Assembly (NCBI GenBank): GCA_963802375.1
Contig: CAWDIJ010000003.1
Coordinates: 1 to 16,594, forward strand
DNA length: 16,594 nucleotides
Source of the DNA: JACDAN01 sp963802375
GTDB lineage: Bacteria; Actinomycetota; Thermoleophilia; Gaiellales; Gaiellaceae
Reading direction: 5' to 3'
Shown: positions 7,197 through 13,809 of the stretch, one piece after another
Numbering within the stretch: position 1 is the first letter of the stretch
Layout of the letters: each line of letters begins with the position of its first letter
The notes under the pieces: model-generated
The model's input: only the letters and a program-made list of their open reading frames with translations
Told to the model about the DNA's origin: nothing
The model's database searches: none
Position numbers and translations under genes: made by a program

Positions 7197-7901
7197 CTAG
7201 CGTGCGGAGCTCACTCTCGCCGGAGCGGGCTCCGGACGGATCGTGCTCGCAGTCGGCGCGCCCATGACTGCACGGCGGCGTCGGCTGCGAAGCCATTCGG
7301 CGCCGACGTAGCTCGCGACGACGAAGCCTGCCGCGCCGAGCTGCGCTACGGCACCCTCCCAGGTCGGGAAGACCCCGAACCAGAGGCCGGCCCAGTACGG
7401 CAGCCGGAGCTCTCCGATCGGGTGGACGGGCAGCCAGCCGACCACCTGGCAGACCTGGACGGTCTTCCCGACCATGACCACGAGGACGCCGAGGATGAGC
7501 ATCCCGGTCAGCTCGAGCATGCGCCGGTGCGGCAGCTTCCGCTGCAGAGCGATGGTCAGCACGCCGACGCAGGCGACGCCGATCGCCCCGAGCACTGCGC
7601 CCTCGGCGACGCTCGCGACGCCCGCGTCGAGCGCGAACGCCTGCAGGAAGAGCACCGTTTCGAACCCTTCCCGGTACACGGCGGTGAACCCGAGCAGAGC
7701 CAGCCCTAGGAGCTGCGCTGCGGCCACGGACAACCCTGCGCCCTTGAGGATGCGCTTCTTGCGCCCGTGCAGCTCGGCGAGGTGGTCGTTCCAGTAGACC
7801 CGGTGGAAGAACCAGTTGAGGATCAACAAGAGCACGGCAATCGCGACGAGCGAGACCACCGCTTCCAGCTTCTCGCCGTAGCGGACGAGCGAGGAGAGCA
7901 T
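7197..7901 (-). CDS. FTR1-family iron permease, N-terminally truncated
   Basis: The 234-residue product is the C-terminal half of an FTR1/EfeU-type high-affinity iron permease, a membrane protein that takes up ferric iron. It starts at the segment RYGEKLEAVVSLVAIAVLL and contains the second iron-binding motif REGFE (residues 77-81), the KLPHRRMLELTG loop and a conserved end (WAGLWFGVFPTWE). About five membrane helices remain. The first two helices and the first REGLE motif, which is essential in the family, are absent. Long FTR1 proteins known to me carry a signal peptide plus a large periplasmic domain before the permease. Here a lipoprotein leader (7899-8016) abuts the permease half in another frame. 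A large internal deletion joining leader to C-half, or an assembly gap, is the best explanation. It is probably non-functional as transport protein in this form. Confidence 0.8.
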   Translation of the reverse strand: MLSSLVRYGEKLEAVVSLVAIAVLLLILNWFFHRVYWNDHLAELHGRKKRILKGAGLSVAAAQLLGLALLGFTAVYREGFETVLFLQAFALDAGVASVAEGAVLGAIGVACVGVLTIALQRKLPHRRMLELTGMLILGVLVVMVGKTVQVCQVVGWLPVHPIGELRLPYWAGLWFGVFPTWEGAVAQLGAAGFVVASYVGAEWLRSRRRRAVMGAPTASTIRPEPAPARVSSAR

Positions 7902-8016
7902 CGGCCGCCGTCGGAGGCGTCGTGGCGGGTGCCGGCTCCGCGGCCTGCTCGTCGCCGCCGCAGCCGGCGAGAGCGAGCGCGCCGAGCAGCGCCACGATGG
8001 GCAGTCTCGGAGTCAT
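7899..8016 (-). pseudogene. Orphan lipoprotein signal peptide leading into the FTR1 fragment
   Basis: From the ATG at 8016 the frame encodes a strong lipoprotein signal: hydrophobic core PIVALLGALALAG with the lipobox LAGC (Cys19), then a Gly-Gly-Asp and a Pro/Thr/Ala-rich linker (residues 20-38). At about 7900 the meaningful frame changes to the FTR1 fragment; the leader frame stays open to 7159, but its codon content beyond this point is the antisense-like shadow of the permease. It is most likely the N-terminus of the original iron-uptake gene, left after an internal deletion, or a separate small lipoprotein (for example an EfeO-like one) now fused. Confidence 0.55.
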
Positions 8017-8046
8017 CGCGCGAGAATTGCCAAACCAGTCATCGTG

Positions 8047-8064
8047 TGTCAGGGGAGCCTTACA
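8047..8064. promoter_or_regulatory. Inverted repeat resembling an IdeR/DtxR-type iron box
   Basis: On the plus strand TGTCAGG (8047-8053), spacer GGAG, CCTTACA (8058-8064); the arms match in six of seven positions. It is 31-48 bp upstream of the ATG at 8016 of the minus-strand iron-permease leader. The AGG...CCT core spacing resembles DtxR/IdeR operators, which are built on TTAGG half sites, but the match is partial. Iron-dependent repression of the downstream genes is inferred from position. Confidence 0.4.
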
Positions 8065-8685
8065 GCGTGTGTATGGCTAGGCTGCGGACCGCAGCAGTTC
8101 AGCTCGAGCGTGCCACCAGAGAGCCTCCGTCGACTTCGAGCGGTTGGCCACCCAGGAGCGCCGGTGTGATGCGATCGCCATGAGGGAGGTGTGGTCGGAC
8201 GCCGAGCGTTCGAAGCGAACCGCCCGGAACGTCGATCGATACGCGCACGACGTTCTCAGAGGAGCGGATCGAGGGGCCAGCAGCAGGCGCGGGCTGCCGA
8301 GATAGTGGCGTTGGCGGCGCCGTATGGCGGCAGGTACATCGAGCGGTAGTGCTCGCCCGGCCGCCGTACCGCTCACCGCCGACGGAGATCGTCAAGGCCG
8401 CGCCGTCGGCGCGCTGGGCGAGGATCTCGCCGCTGTCGGCGATGTGAAGCGCGACCGGTTCGGCGCCACGGACGTCGCTCGGATGCGAGAAGGCGACGTA
8501 GTGCATCCGCGAACCGCGACTCTTGACATCAGGTTTCTTGGGCCCGAGAGTTAGTTGCAATAGCGCCGACGAAGGGTTTCGCCTGGGAAGTTGCGACGGT
8601 CTGCGCTGCGGCCGCTCTGGGCGCCTAGATCTGGCGCCCACGGTCTCTTACGCCTTGCTCTTGACACAGGGGCTGTATCCGGGCC
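8065..8685. other. Stretch of 0.6 kb without a confidently recognised gene
   Basis: Between the iron-permease leader and the TIR-SIR2 gene no reading frame matches a family I recognise. Several frames are open on both strands only because the DNA is GC-rich. The best candidate is a minus-strand frame 8099-8506, listed separately. Two TTGACA hexamers (8523-8528 and 8661-8666) occur, but neither has a good -10 at 16-18 bp. Signs of coding-like sequence changing frame suggest an eroded gene. Confidence 0.5.
8099..8506 (-). CDS. Hypothetical protein, possibly degraded
   Basis: From an ATG at 8506 the frame encodes 135 residues. The first ~48 look like a beta-rich domain (MHYVAFSHPSD, HIADSGEILAQRADG, ALTISVGGERYGG). 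The middle third is Thr/Pro/Arg-rich and reads better in another frame (PGEHYRSMYLPPYGAANATI). The last third (VVRVSIDVPGGSLRTLG, ALLGGQPLEVDGG) again looks coding in the original frame. Two compensating frame changes would explain this, as in a decaying gene or a stretch with sequence errors. No ribosome-binding site is evident and no family is recognised. It could equally be non-coding. Confidence 0.3.
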   Translation of the reverse strand: MHYVAFSHPSDVRGAEPVALHIADSGEILAQRADGAALTISVGGERYGGRASTTARCTCRHTAPPTPLSRQPAPAAGPSIRSSENVVRVSIDVPGGSLRTLGVRPHLPHGDRITPALLGGQPLEVDGGSLVARSS

Positions 8686-10287
8686 GTGCAGCACGATCCT
8701 GACACGCTGCCCACCGCGGCGGTGGACGACGTCCACCGAGATCAGGATCCGCCGACGGCACCGACGTCGCGCGGGGACGGACAGTTGAAGATCTTCATCA
8801 ACTATCGGCGCGATGATGCGGCTGCGCACGCCCGCCTCCTGTACGACAGGCTCGCCGGGCACTTTGGTGCCGAGAACGTCTTCCTGGACATCGTGAACCT
8901 GCAACCCGGCGTGCGTTGGATCGACGAGATCCGCTCCCAGGGCGCGGGCGCCGGGGTGTTGCTGGCACTGATCGGGCGGCGGTGGGCGGAGCTCCTGAGC
9001 GAACGCGCAAGCGGCGGCGAGGATCACGTCCGCAGCGAGATCGAGGCCGCGCTGCGAGCACCGCACGTCAAGGTGATTCCGACGTTGCTCGACGACGCGA
9101 GCATGCCGAGCGACCAGCAGGTGCCGTCCTCCCTCAGGCCGCTGCTGCGCCGGAACGCGACCGCCGTCCGGCTGACGACCCTCGACTCGGACGTCGACGC
9201 TCTCGTCGCACACCTCGAGGAAGTCGCGACGACCATGGTCGGCTCCACCGCCGCGGAGGATGTGCAGACGCCGCCGCCGCCGGCGCCGAGCGCGTCGTCG
9301 GAAGTCGCGCGGACGCCCGACCTCGACCACTACGCCGAGGTCGTGCGGCTGATGCTCGACGAGGCGTCGCTGGTGGTGCCGTTTCTCGGGCCGGCCACGA
9401 ACTCGAGCGACCGTGACGAAGTGTGGTTCGACGCCGAGTCCGGCTATCTCCCCGACGCCGACGAGCTCGCGGCCTACCTGACGCGGAAGCTCGAGCTCGC
9501 CGCCGGCGTCGACCTCGCTCGAGCATCGCAGTATGTGTGGGAGCTTCGGCCGGGTGACCTCTACGGCAAGCTCAGGACGAGCCTGATGACGACGAGTCCA
9601 CCGAGCTCGGTCCACCGCTTTCTCGCGAGGTTTCCGGCCACAGCGAAGAAGCTCGGCCTGGGGCATTGCTACCAGCTGATCGTGACGCCGAACTACGACG
9701 ACGCGCTCGAGCGAGCGTTCGTCGAGGCCGAGGAGCCGTTCGACCTCGCCGTCTACATGGCCGTGCGGTCCAACCTGGGGGATGGGGCCGATGCCACGAG
9801 CTACCGCGGGAGGTTTCTCCACGTTCCGCACGATGGCAAGCCGAGAGTCGTCGACGAGCCGAACAAATACCTCGGGTTCCCGTTCAACATGTTCACCTTC
9901 GGCCTCGAGCGAACGGTGATCCTGAAGATCCACGGCGCCGTCGACACGGATTCGTGGCGCAACAACTACGTGATCACGGAGAACGACTACATCGACTACC
10001 TGAGCCACAGCACGGTGGAGTCGATCGTCCCGCAGCAGATTCGCGTCAAGCTGACCGAGAGCCAGTTCCTCTTCCTCGGGTACACGATGCGTGACTGGAA
10101 CCTCCGGGTGTTCCTCCAGAGGATGTTCGGCCAGAACCTGCCGAACAACTCGTGGGCCGTACAGCGGAACCCGAGCAGGCTTGACGCCAGGGTCTGGAAG
10201 AACATGAAGGTCGACCTGTTCGCCGTGCCGCTCGCGCAGTACGTCGACGAGCTGGGCCGATGCCTGGCGGCAGAGGCGCCCGGATGA
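8686..10287 (+). CDS. TIR-SIR2 domain protein, probable NAD-targeting effector
   Basis: A 533-residue protein with two NAD-linked domains. Residues about 34-165 are a bacterial TIR_2 domain: LKIFINYRRDD (34-44), NVFLDIVNLQPGVRWIDEI (64-82), LIGRRWAEL (95-103) and DHVRSEIEAAL (113-123), with E118 a candidate catalytic Glu. A Pro-rich linker (PPPPAP, 196-201) leads to a SIR2_2-like domain (about 215-530): VVPFLGPATN (230-239), TPNYDDALERAF (334-345), ILKIHGAVD, NYVITENDYIDYL and FLFLGYTMRDWNLRVFL. The Rossmann Gly motif, usually GAG, reads G-P-A here. Both domain types deplete NAD in known anti-phage systems. The stop overlaps the start of the STAND NTPase gene (ATGA), so the two are translationally coupled. 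GTG 8686 is the longest start; GTG 8722 or TTG 8785 are possible. The domain calls are firm; a defence role is inferred. Confidence 0.85.
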   Translation: MQHDPDTLPTAAVDDVHRDQDPPTAPTSRGDGQLKIFINYRRDDAAAHARLLYDRLAGHFGAENVFLDIVNLQPGVRWIDEIRSQGAGAGVLLALIGRRWAELLSERASGGEDHVRSEIEAALRAPHVKVIPTLLDDASMPSDQQVPSSLRPLLRRNATAVRLTTLDSDVDALVAHLEEVATTMVGSTAAEDVQTPPPPAPSASSEVARTPDLDHYAEVVRLMLDEASLVVPFLGPATNSSDRDEVWFDAESGYLPDADELAAYLTRKLELAAGVDLARASQYVWELRPGDLYGKLRTSLMTTSPPSSVHRFLARFPATAKKLGLGHCYQLIVTPNYDDALERAFVEAEEPFDLAVYMAVRSNLGDGADATSYRGRFLHVPHDGKPRVVDEPNKYLGFPFNMFTFGLERTVILKIHGAVDTDSWRNNYVITENDYIDYLSHSTVESIVPQQIRVKLTESQFLFLGYTMRDWNLRVFLQRMFGQNLPNNSWAVQRNPSRLDARVWKNMKVDLFAVPLAQYVDELGRCLAAEAPG

Positions 10288-12053
10288 GCGCTGTCGCCGA
10301 ACCGCGATCTCCGGCGGGCCCGCCGACGGATCGTTCCCCATACGTCGGCCTCACCTACTACACCGAGAACGACGCCGACCTCTTCTTCGGACGAGACGCC
10401 GACTCGTCCATCCTCATCGGCAACCTGCGTGCGTCACGGCTCACGCTCCTCTACGCGGAGAGCGGGGTTGGCAAGAGCTCGGTGCTCCGGGCCGCCGTCG
10501 CCGCGCGGTTGCAGGAGCTGGCGAGGCGCGACGCGGAGCTGCGAGGAACGCCGCGCTTCGTCCCGGTCGTCTTCAACGTCTGGAGCTCGGAGCCCGTGTC
10601 CGGGCTGGTCGACGCGATCGAGCAGGCGCTCTCGCCGTTTCGCGACGAGGCCGAGCCCGCGCTGCCCCGTGACCGTCTCGAGGACGCCGTCGAGGCGGCG
10701 ACGGCGGGGGGCACGTCCCTGCTCGTGATCCTCGACCAGTTCGAGGAGCACTTCGTCTACGGCACCGCGCAGAACGGGCGAGAGCCGTTCGCCCAGCAAC
10801 TCGCCCGCTGCGTCAACCGCGCCGACTTCCGCATGAACGTGCTCATCTCGATTCGCGAGGACTCGTACGCCGGCGTCGGCGATCTCTTCAGCGGCCTTAT
10901 CCCGAACCTGTATGCGAACTCCGTGCACCTCGACTACCTCGATCGGGAGGGCGGTCGCGAGGCGATCCTGAGGCCGATCGAAAAGCTGAACGAGGGTCGG
11001 CCGAAGAGCGAGCAGCTTGAGATGCCCGAGTCGGCGCTTGTCGAGGCCGTCCTCGATGGCGTACGTCGGCGCGCCCGGGAGCGTGCCGACGTGCGCGACA
11101 ACGCTGAGGTCGACGGAAGCGGTCAGCAAGTCGAGCGACCAGAGACCGCGCCAAACCAGATCGAGACGACGTACCTCCAGCTCGTGATGACGCGACTGTG
11201 GGACGAGGAGACCACACGAAGATTGCGTCTCGCGACGCTCGAGGAGTTGGGAGGCACGGATCAGATCATCGACGAGCATCTCGACCGAGCGCTCGACGCG
11301 CTCTCTCCGGGAGAGCAGGACACGGCCGCGTCGATCTTCACCTTCCTCGTCACCAAGGCCGGTACGAAGATCGCGCTGACCGCCAAGGATCTGTCGGAGC
11401 TGTCGGACCTGCCGGAGTCCAGGATCGACCCCGTGCTTCGAAGCCTTGCGGCGTCCGAGAGTCACATCCTCCGCCCGGTCGATCTCCGCGACCACGGGCG
11501 CGGCCGCGCGTACGAAATCTTCCACGATGCGCTCGCCCGTCCCATCGTCGAGTGGCGGCAGGGCAAGCTGAACGCCCGACTGGCCGAGGCTGCGCGCCGC
11601 GAGGCGACCGAGCGGATGCGTCGGCTCGCGATCATCGTCGTCATCGCACTCGTGGCGCTCGCCGTCATGTCCGGGCTCTTCGTCTGGGCACTGTCGCAGC
11701 GCGCCGAGGCGCGCGAACAAGCGCGGGCGGCTGAGGCTGGCGAGCGATCCGCGAGGGCCCGTCAGCTTGAGGCAAACGCGATCGTCGAGCTCGATCGCGA
11801 TCCTGAACTCGGGCTCCTGCTCGCGTCCGAGGCGGCCGGCCTCGATCCGTCGATCGGGACCGAGGACGTGCTCCGCACGGCGCTGCGCGAGTCACGCGTG
11901 CGAACGGTGGCTCGTCTCGGCGACCCGGTGCAGCGACCTCGTCGCGGTCGACGCTCAGACGCTTGCCGCCGTCACGAATGCGGGCGCCGTGCGCCTCGTC
12001 GAACGGGGCGCGGCCTGGTCGCGTCGTTGTGTCGCCGCGGCCGGCGCACGTAG
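10284..12053 (+). CDS. nSTAND1-type NTPase with transmembrane helix, N-terminal part of a WD40 protein
   Basis: A STAND-family P-loop switch. After a Pro-rich start come SPYVGLTYYTENDADLFFGR (18-37), typical of nSTAND1 proteins, a Walker A AESGVGKSS (58-66; Ala replaces the first Gly), Walker B LLVILDQFEE (146-155), and the sensor segment NVLISIREDSYAGV. A helical/winged-helix region follows (LSPGEQDTAASIFTFLV, FHDALARPIVEWR). One membrane helix (AIIVVIALVALAVMSGLFVWAL, about 447-469) and a charged coiled coil come next. The conserved ELDRDPELGLLLASEAAGL block, which normally precedes a WD40 propeller, ends the intact part near 11925. After that the frame is lost and the reading ends at 12053. 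The ATG at 10284 overlaps the TGA of the TIR-SIR2 gene. Likely role: membrane-tethered sensor/switch controlling the TIR-SIR2 effector. Confidence 0.85.
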   Translation: MSAVAEPRSPAGPPTDRSPYVGLTYYTENDADLFFGRDADSSILIGNLRASRLTLLYAESGVGKSSVLRAAVAARLQELARRDAELRGTPRFVPVVFNVWSSEPVSGLVDAIEQALSPFRDEAEPALPRDRLEDAVEAATAGGTSLLVILDQFEEHFVYGTAQNGREPFAQQLARCVNRADFRMNVLISIREDSYAGVGDLFSGLIPNLYANSVHLDYLDREGGREAILRPIEKLNEGRPKSEQLEMPESALVEAVLDGVRRRARERADVRDNAEVDGSGQQVERPETAPNQIETTYLQLVMTRLWDEETTRRLRLATLEELGGTDQIIDEHLDRALDALSPGEQDTAASIFTFLVTKAGTKIALTAKDLSELSDLPESRIDPVLRSLAASESHILRPVDLRDHGRGRAYEIFHDALARPIVEWRQGKLNARLAEAARREATERMRRLAIIVVIALVALAVMSGLFVWALSQRAEAREQARAAEAGERSARARQLEANAIVELDRDPELGLLLASEAAGLDPSIGTEDVLRTALRESRVRTVARLGDPVQRPRRGRRSDACRRHECGRRAPRRTGRGLVASLCRRGRRT

Positions 12054-13311
12054 CGGTTCTTCTCGGCGGGGTTCGCTTTGACGATCCAGGGCGACGACCT
12101 GGTCGTGCGTCGGCTTCCGGGATTCGACGAGGTCGCGCGACGTGCCGGTCCCGCCGGGCACCCTGTTCGCCGCAGCGGATCCAGGGCCGAGCCGTTTCGT
12201 CGTCGCCGGACGGCGGGGAGCGGCTGTGCTGGATACGTCCGGAGACGCGTGCTCGCAATGCTGCCGCATCGCGCGCGCCTGAACCGCGCCGCATTCAGCC
12301 CGAACGGCACGTACGGATCGCGACGGCCGGGGCGGACGGCAAAGCGATGGTCTGGTGCTCGACGGCCGCTGCGTGCGCACGTTCCGCCGGGCGGAGGACA
12401 GGCGCTTACGACGTCGGGTTCAGTCCGACACTCGAGGATGCTTTCGTCGCGGCGAGCGACGGTGCTGCCCGCATATGGATCAACCCCGTCGGGCGAGCGG
12501 GACTCGGTCATGCCCTCGCACGCAACGCTGTGCGCCGCGCGCGCTTCGGTGAAACGCGGACTCGGTGCTGACTGCGAGCCGTGACGGGACTGCGCGGACG
12601 TGGAAGGTGGAGACGGGCGGGCCGCGGGCGGTGTTCGCGGGCACACCGATGACGGTCGACCGCCGCCATGTTCCTCCCGGCGACATGATCGCTACGGGAG
12701 CCTCGACGGGACGGTTCGCACGTGGGTGACGCAAGCTGCAGCCGCACCTGCGCCGGTCGCGTCGCGACGGCCGCGCCCGAGCCGACGCGCGACCCGCGCG
12801 CGAGGATGGACGGCGCCGATGTCGTGCTGCGCTCGACGACGGACTGTCGAGCTCGACGGGCCACGACGACGACGTGCTCTCGGTCGAGTTTTCGGCGGAC
12901 GGCGGCGCGGGTCGTTACGGCGAGCGCGGACGGCGATGCGCGGATCTGGGACGCGCGGACGGGCGACATGATCAACGTGCTGCGAGGGCACGCCGGCACC
13001 GTGTTCGACGCCTCGTTCAGCCCCGACGGGCCGCTGGGTCGTCACGGCCGGGCCGGCCACCGCGGGCCTCTGGGACTCGACGCGACGGCGTGCGCTGGTA
13101 CTTCCTTCAGCGGCGACGGAGCCCAGTCTCGCGCCGCGGCGTTCACGTGGCTGGAGGCGCATCGTCACGCGCGGCGACGACGGCGTTCGGTCTTCGGTTG
13201 CGACGCATGCGGCGGCTTGGAGTGCTGCTCGCGCTCGCGGAGACGCGGCTGGCGGTCACAGGCCGCAAGCTGACGGCAGCGCGAGCGGCGCACGCTATCT
13301 CGGCGAGCTAG
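11925..13311 (+). pseudogene. Multiply frameshifted WD40 propeller, C-terminal part of the STAND protein
   Basis: WD40 blades are readable only by switching frame many times. Recognisable pieces: RAAFSPNGTY then RIATAGADGKAMVW (12280-12355), YDVGFSPTLEDAFVAASDGA with ARIW (12408-12478), VLTASRDGTARTW (12562-12603), SLDGTVRTW (about 12700-12726), DDVLSVEFSADG then RVVTASADGDARIW (12865-12950), and GHAGTVFDASFSPDG then WVVTAGPATAGLW (12988-13075). The end CDACGGL / LLALAETRLAVTGRKLT (13200-13285) is the usual C-terminal Cys-containing tail of this family. At least ten frame changes occur in 1.4 kb, against none in the preceding 3.2 kb. A corrected protein would be about 1,000 residues. Either the sensor is decayed or this repetitive stretch is badly assembled. 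It ends by overlapping the convergent DUF1360 gene. Confidence 0.75.
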
Positions 13312-13790
13312 CCGCCGCCGCGCCGCTCGAGCTCGTTCGCCTTGCTCGTCAGCGCGCTGAAACCGGCCTGGAGGAAGTCGTTCGCGGCCGATGCGGCCAG
13401 CGACCACGTCAGCAGCCGGCCGGTGCGGGGGGCGACCGTGTGCAGGCCGACCACGCCCGCGGCGGCCCACATGCCGATGCAGCGGCTGCAGGTGAGCAGC
13501 TCGCCGATCGCCTGGCGGGCGTCGCCCGTCTCGACCGGGGTCTCGTCGCCCTCGTGCGCCTGCTCGCGCACGAACGGCTGGCGCAGGAAGCTCAGCACCT
13601 CGTCGTGGGCCACGGTTCGCGCTGCCTTGAACGTGGCCGCCGAGAGGACGGCGAGGTCGAGCGGCGTCAAGTGCTCGGGCCGTTGTCCGCGCAGCGACGC
13701 GAAGGCGCCGGCGCCGGCCATACCGGCGCCGAAGAGGCCGACGAGGGCGGCGTAGGTCGTGTACGGCGGCGACGGTTGCTCCGAGGGCAC
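13308..13790 (-). CDS. DUF1360 family membrane protein
   Basis: A 160-residue protein with the DUF1360 layout: an N-terminal hydrophobic segment (YAALVGLFGAGMAGAGAFASL), a charged stretch beginning TPLDLAVLSAATFKAARTVAHDEV with FLRQPFVRE (about 42-74), the signature LLTCSRCIGMW (about 98-108) with its CxxC pair, a second hydrophobic stretch and a third helix (LLTWSLAASAANDFLQAGF). The function of the family is unknown; members are found in Firmicutes and Actinobacteria, often near sporulation or cell-envelope genes. The GTG start at 13790 is 19 bp from the divergent uvrB start. Its stop overlaps the end of the convergent WD40 remnant by four bases, so the defence module ends exactly at this gene. 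Confidence 0.85.
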   Translation of the reverse strand: MPSEQPSPPYTTYAALVGLFGAGMAGAGAFASLRGQRPEHLTPLDLAVLSAATFKAARTVAHDEVLSFLRQPFVREQAHEGDETPVETGDARQAIGELLTCSRCIGMWAAAGVVGLHTVAPRTGRLLTWSLAASAANDFLQAGFSALTSKANELERRGGG

Positions 13791-13794
13791 GGGC

Positions 13795-13800
13795 TAGGCT
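13795..13800 (+). promoter_or_regulatory. Candidate -10 element of uvrB
   Basis: TAGGCT lies nine bases before the uvrB GTG in the 19-bp divergent gap. A start site about seven bases downstream would give a near-leaderless transcript. No convincing -35 hexamer is seen at the right distance. The same TANNNT-to-start spacing is seen at other genes in the window. Confidence 0.35.
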
Positions 13801-13809
13801 GTACCCATC

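Noticed and set aside
8073..8183. Short plus-strand frame starting MARLRTAAVQLE, like the first strand of a nitrilase-type hydrolase.
   Set aside because: It stops after 36 codons and no later frame continues with nitrilase motifs (catalytic Glu, Lys, Cys); it also lies just downstream of the operator candidate. Likely chance.
8523..8666. Two TTGACA hexamers as promoters for the TIR-SIR2 gene.
   Set aside because: No TANNNT-like -10 lies 16-18 bp downstream of either (8523-8528, 8661-8666).
8551..10341. A 596-residue open frame on the minus strand across the TIR-SIR2 gene.
   Set aside because: The plus strand has full TIR and SIR2 motifs; the antisense protein is low-complexity Arg/Val/Asp-rich sequence without a family.
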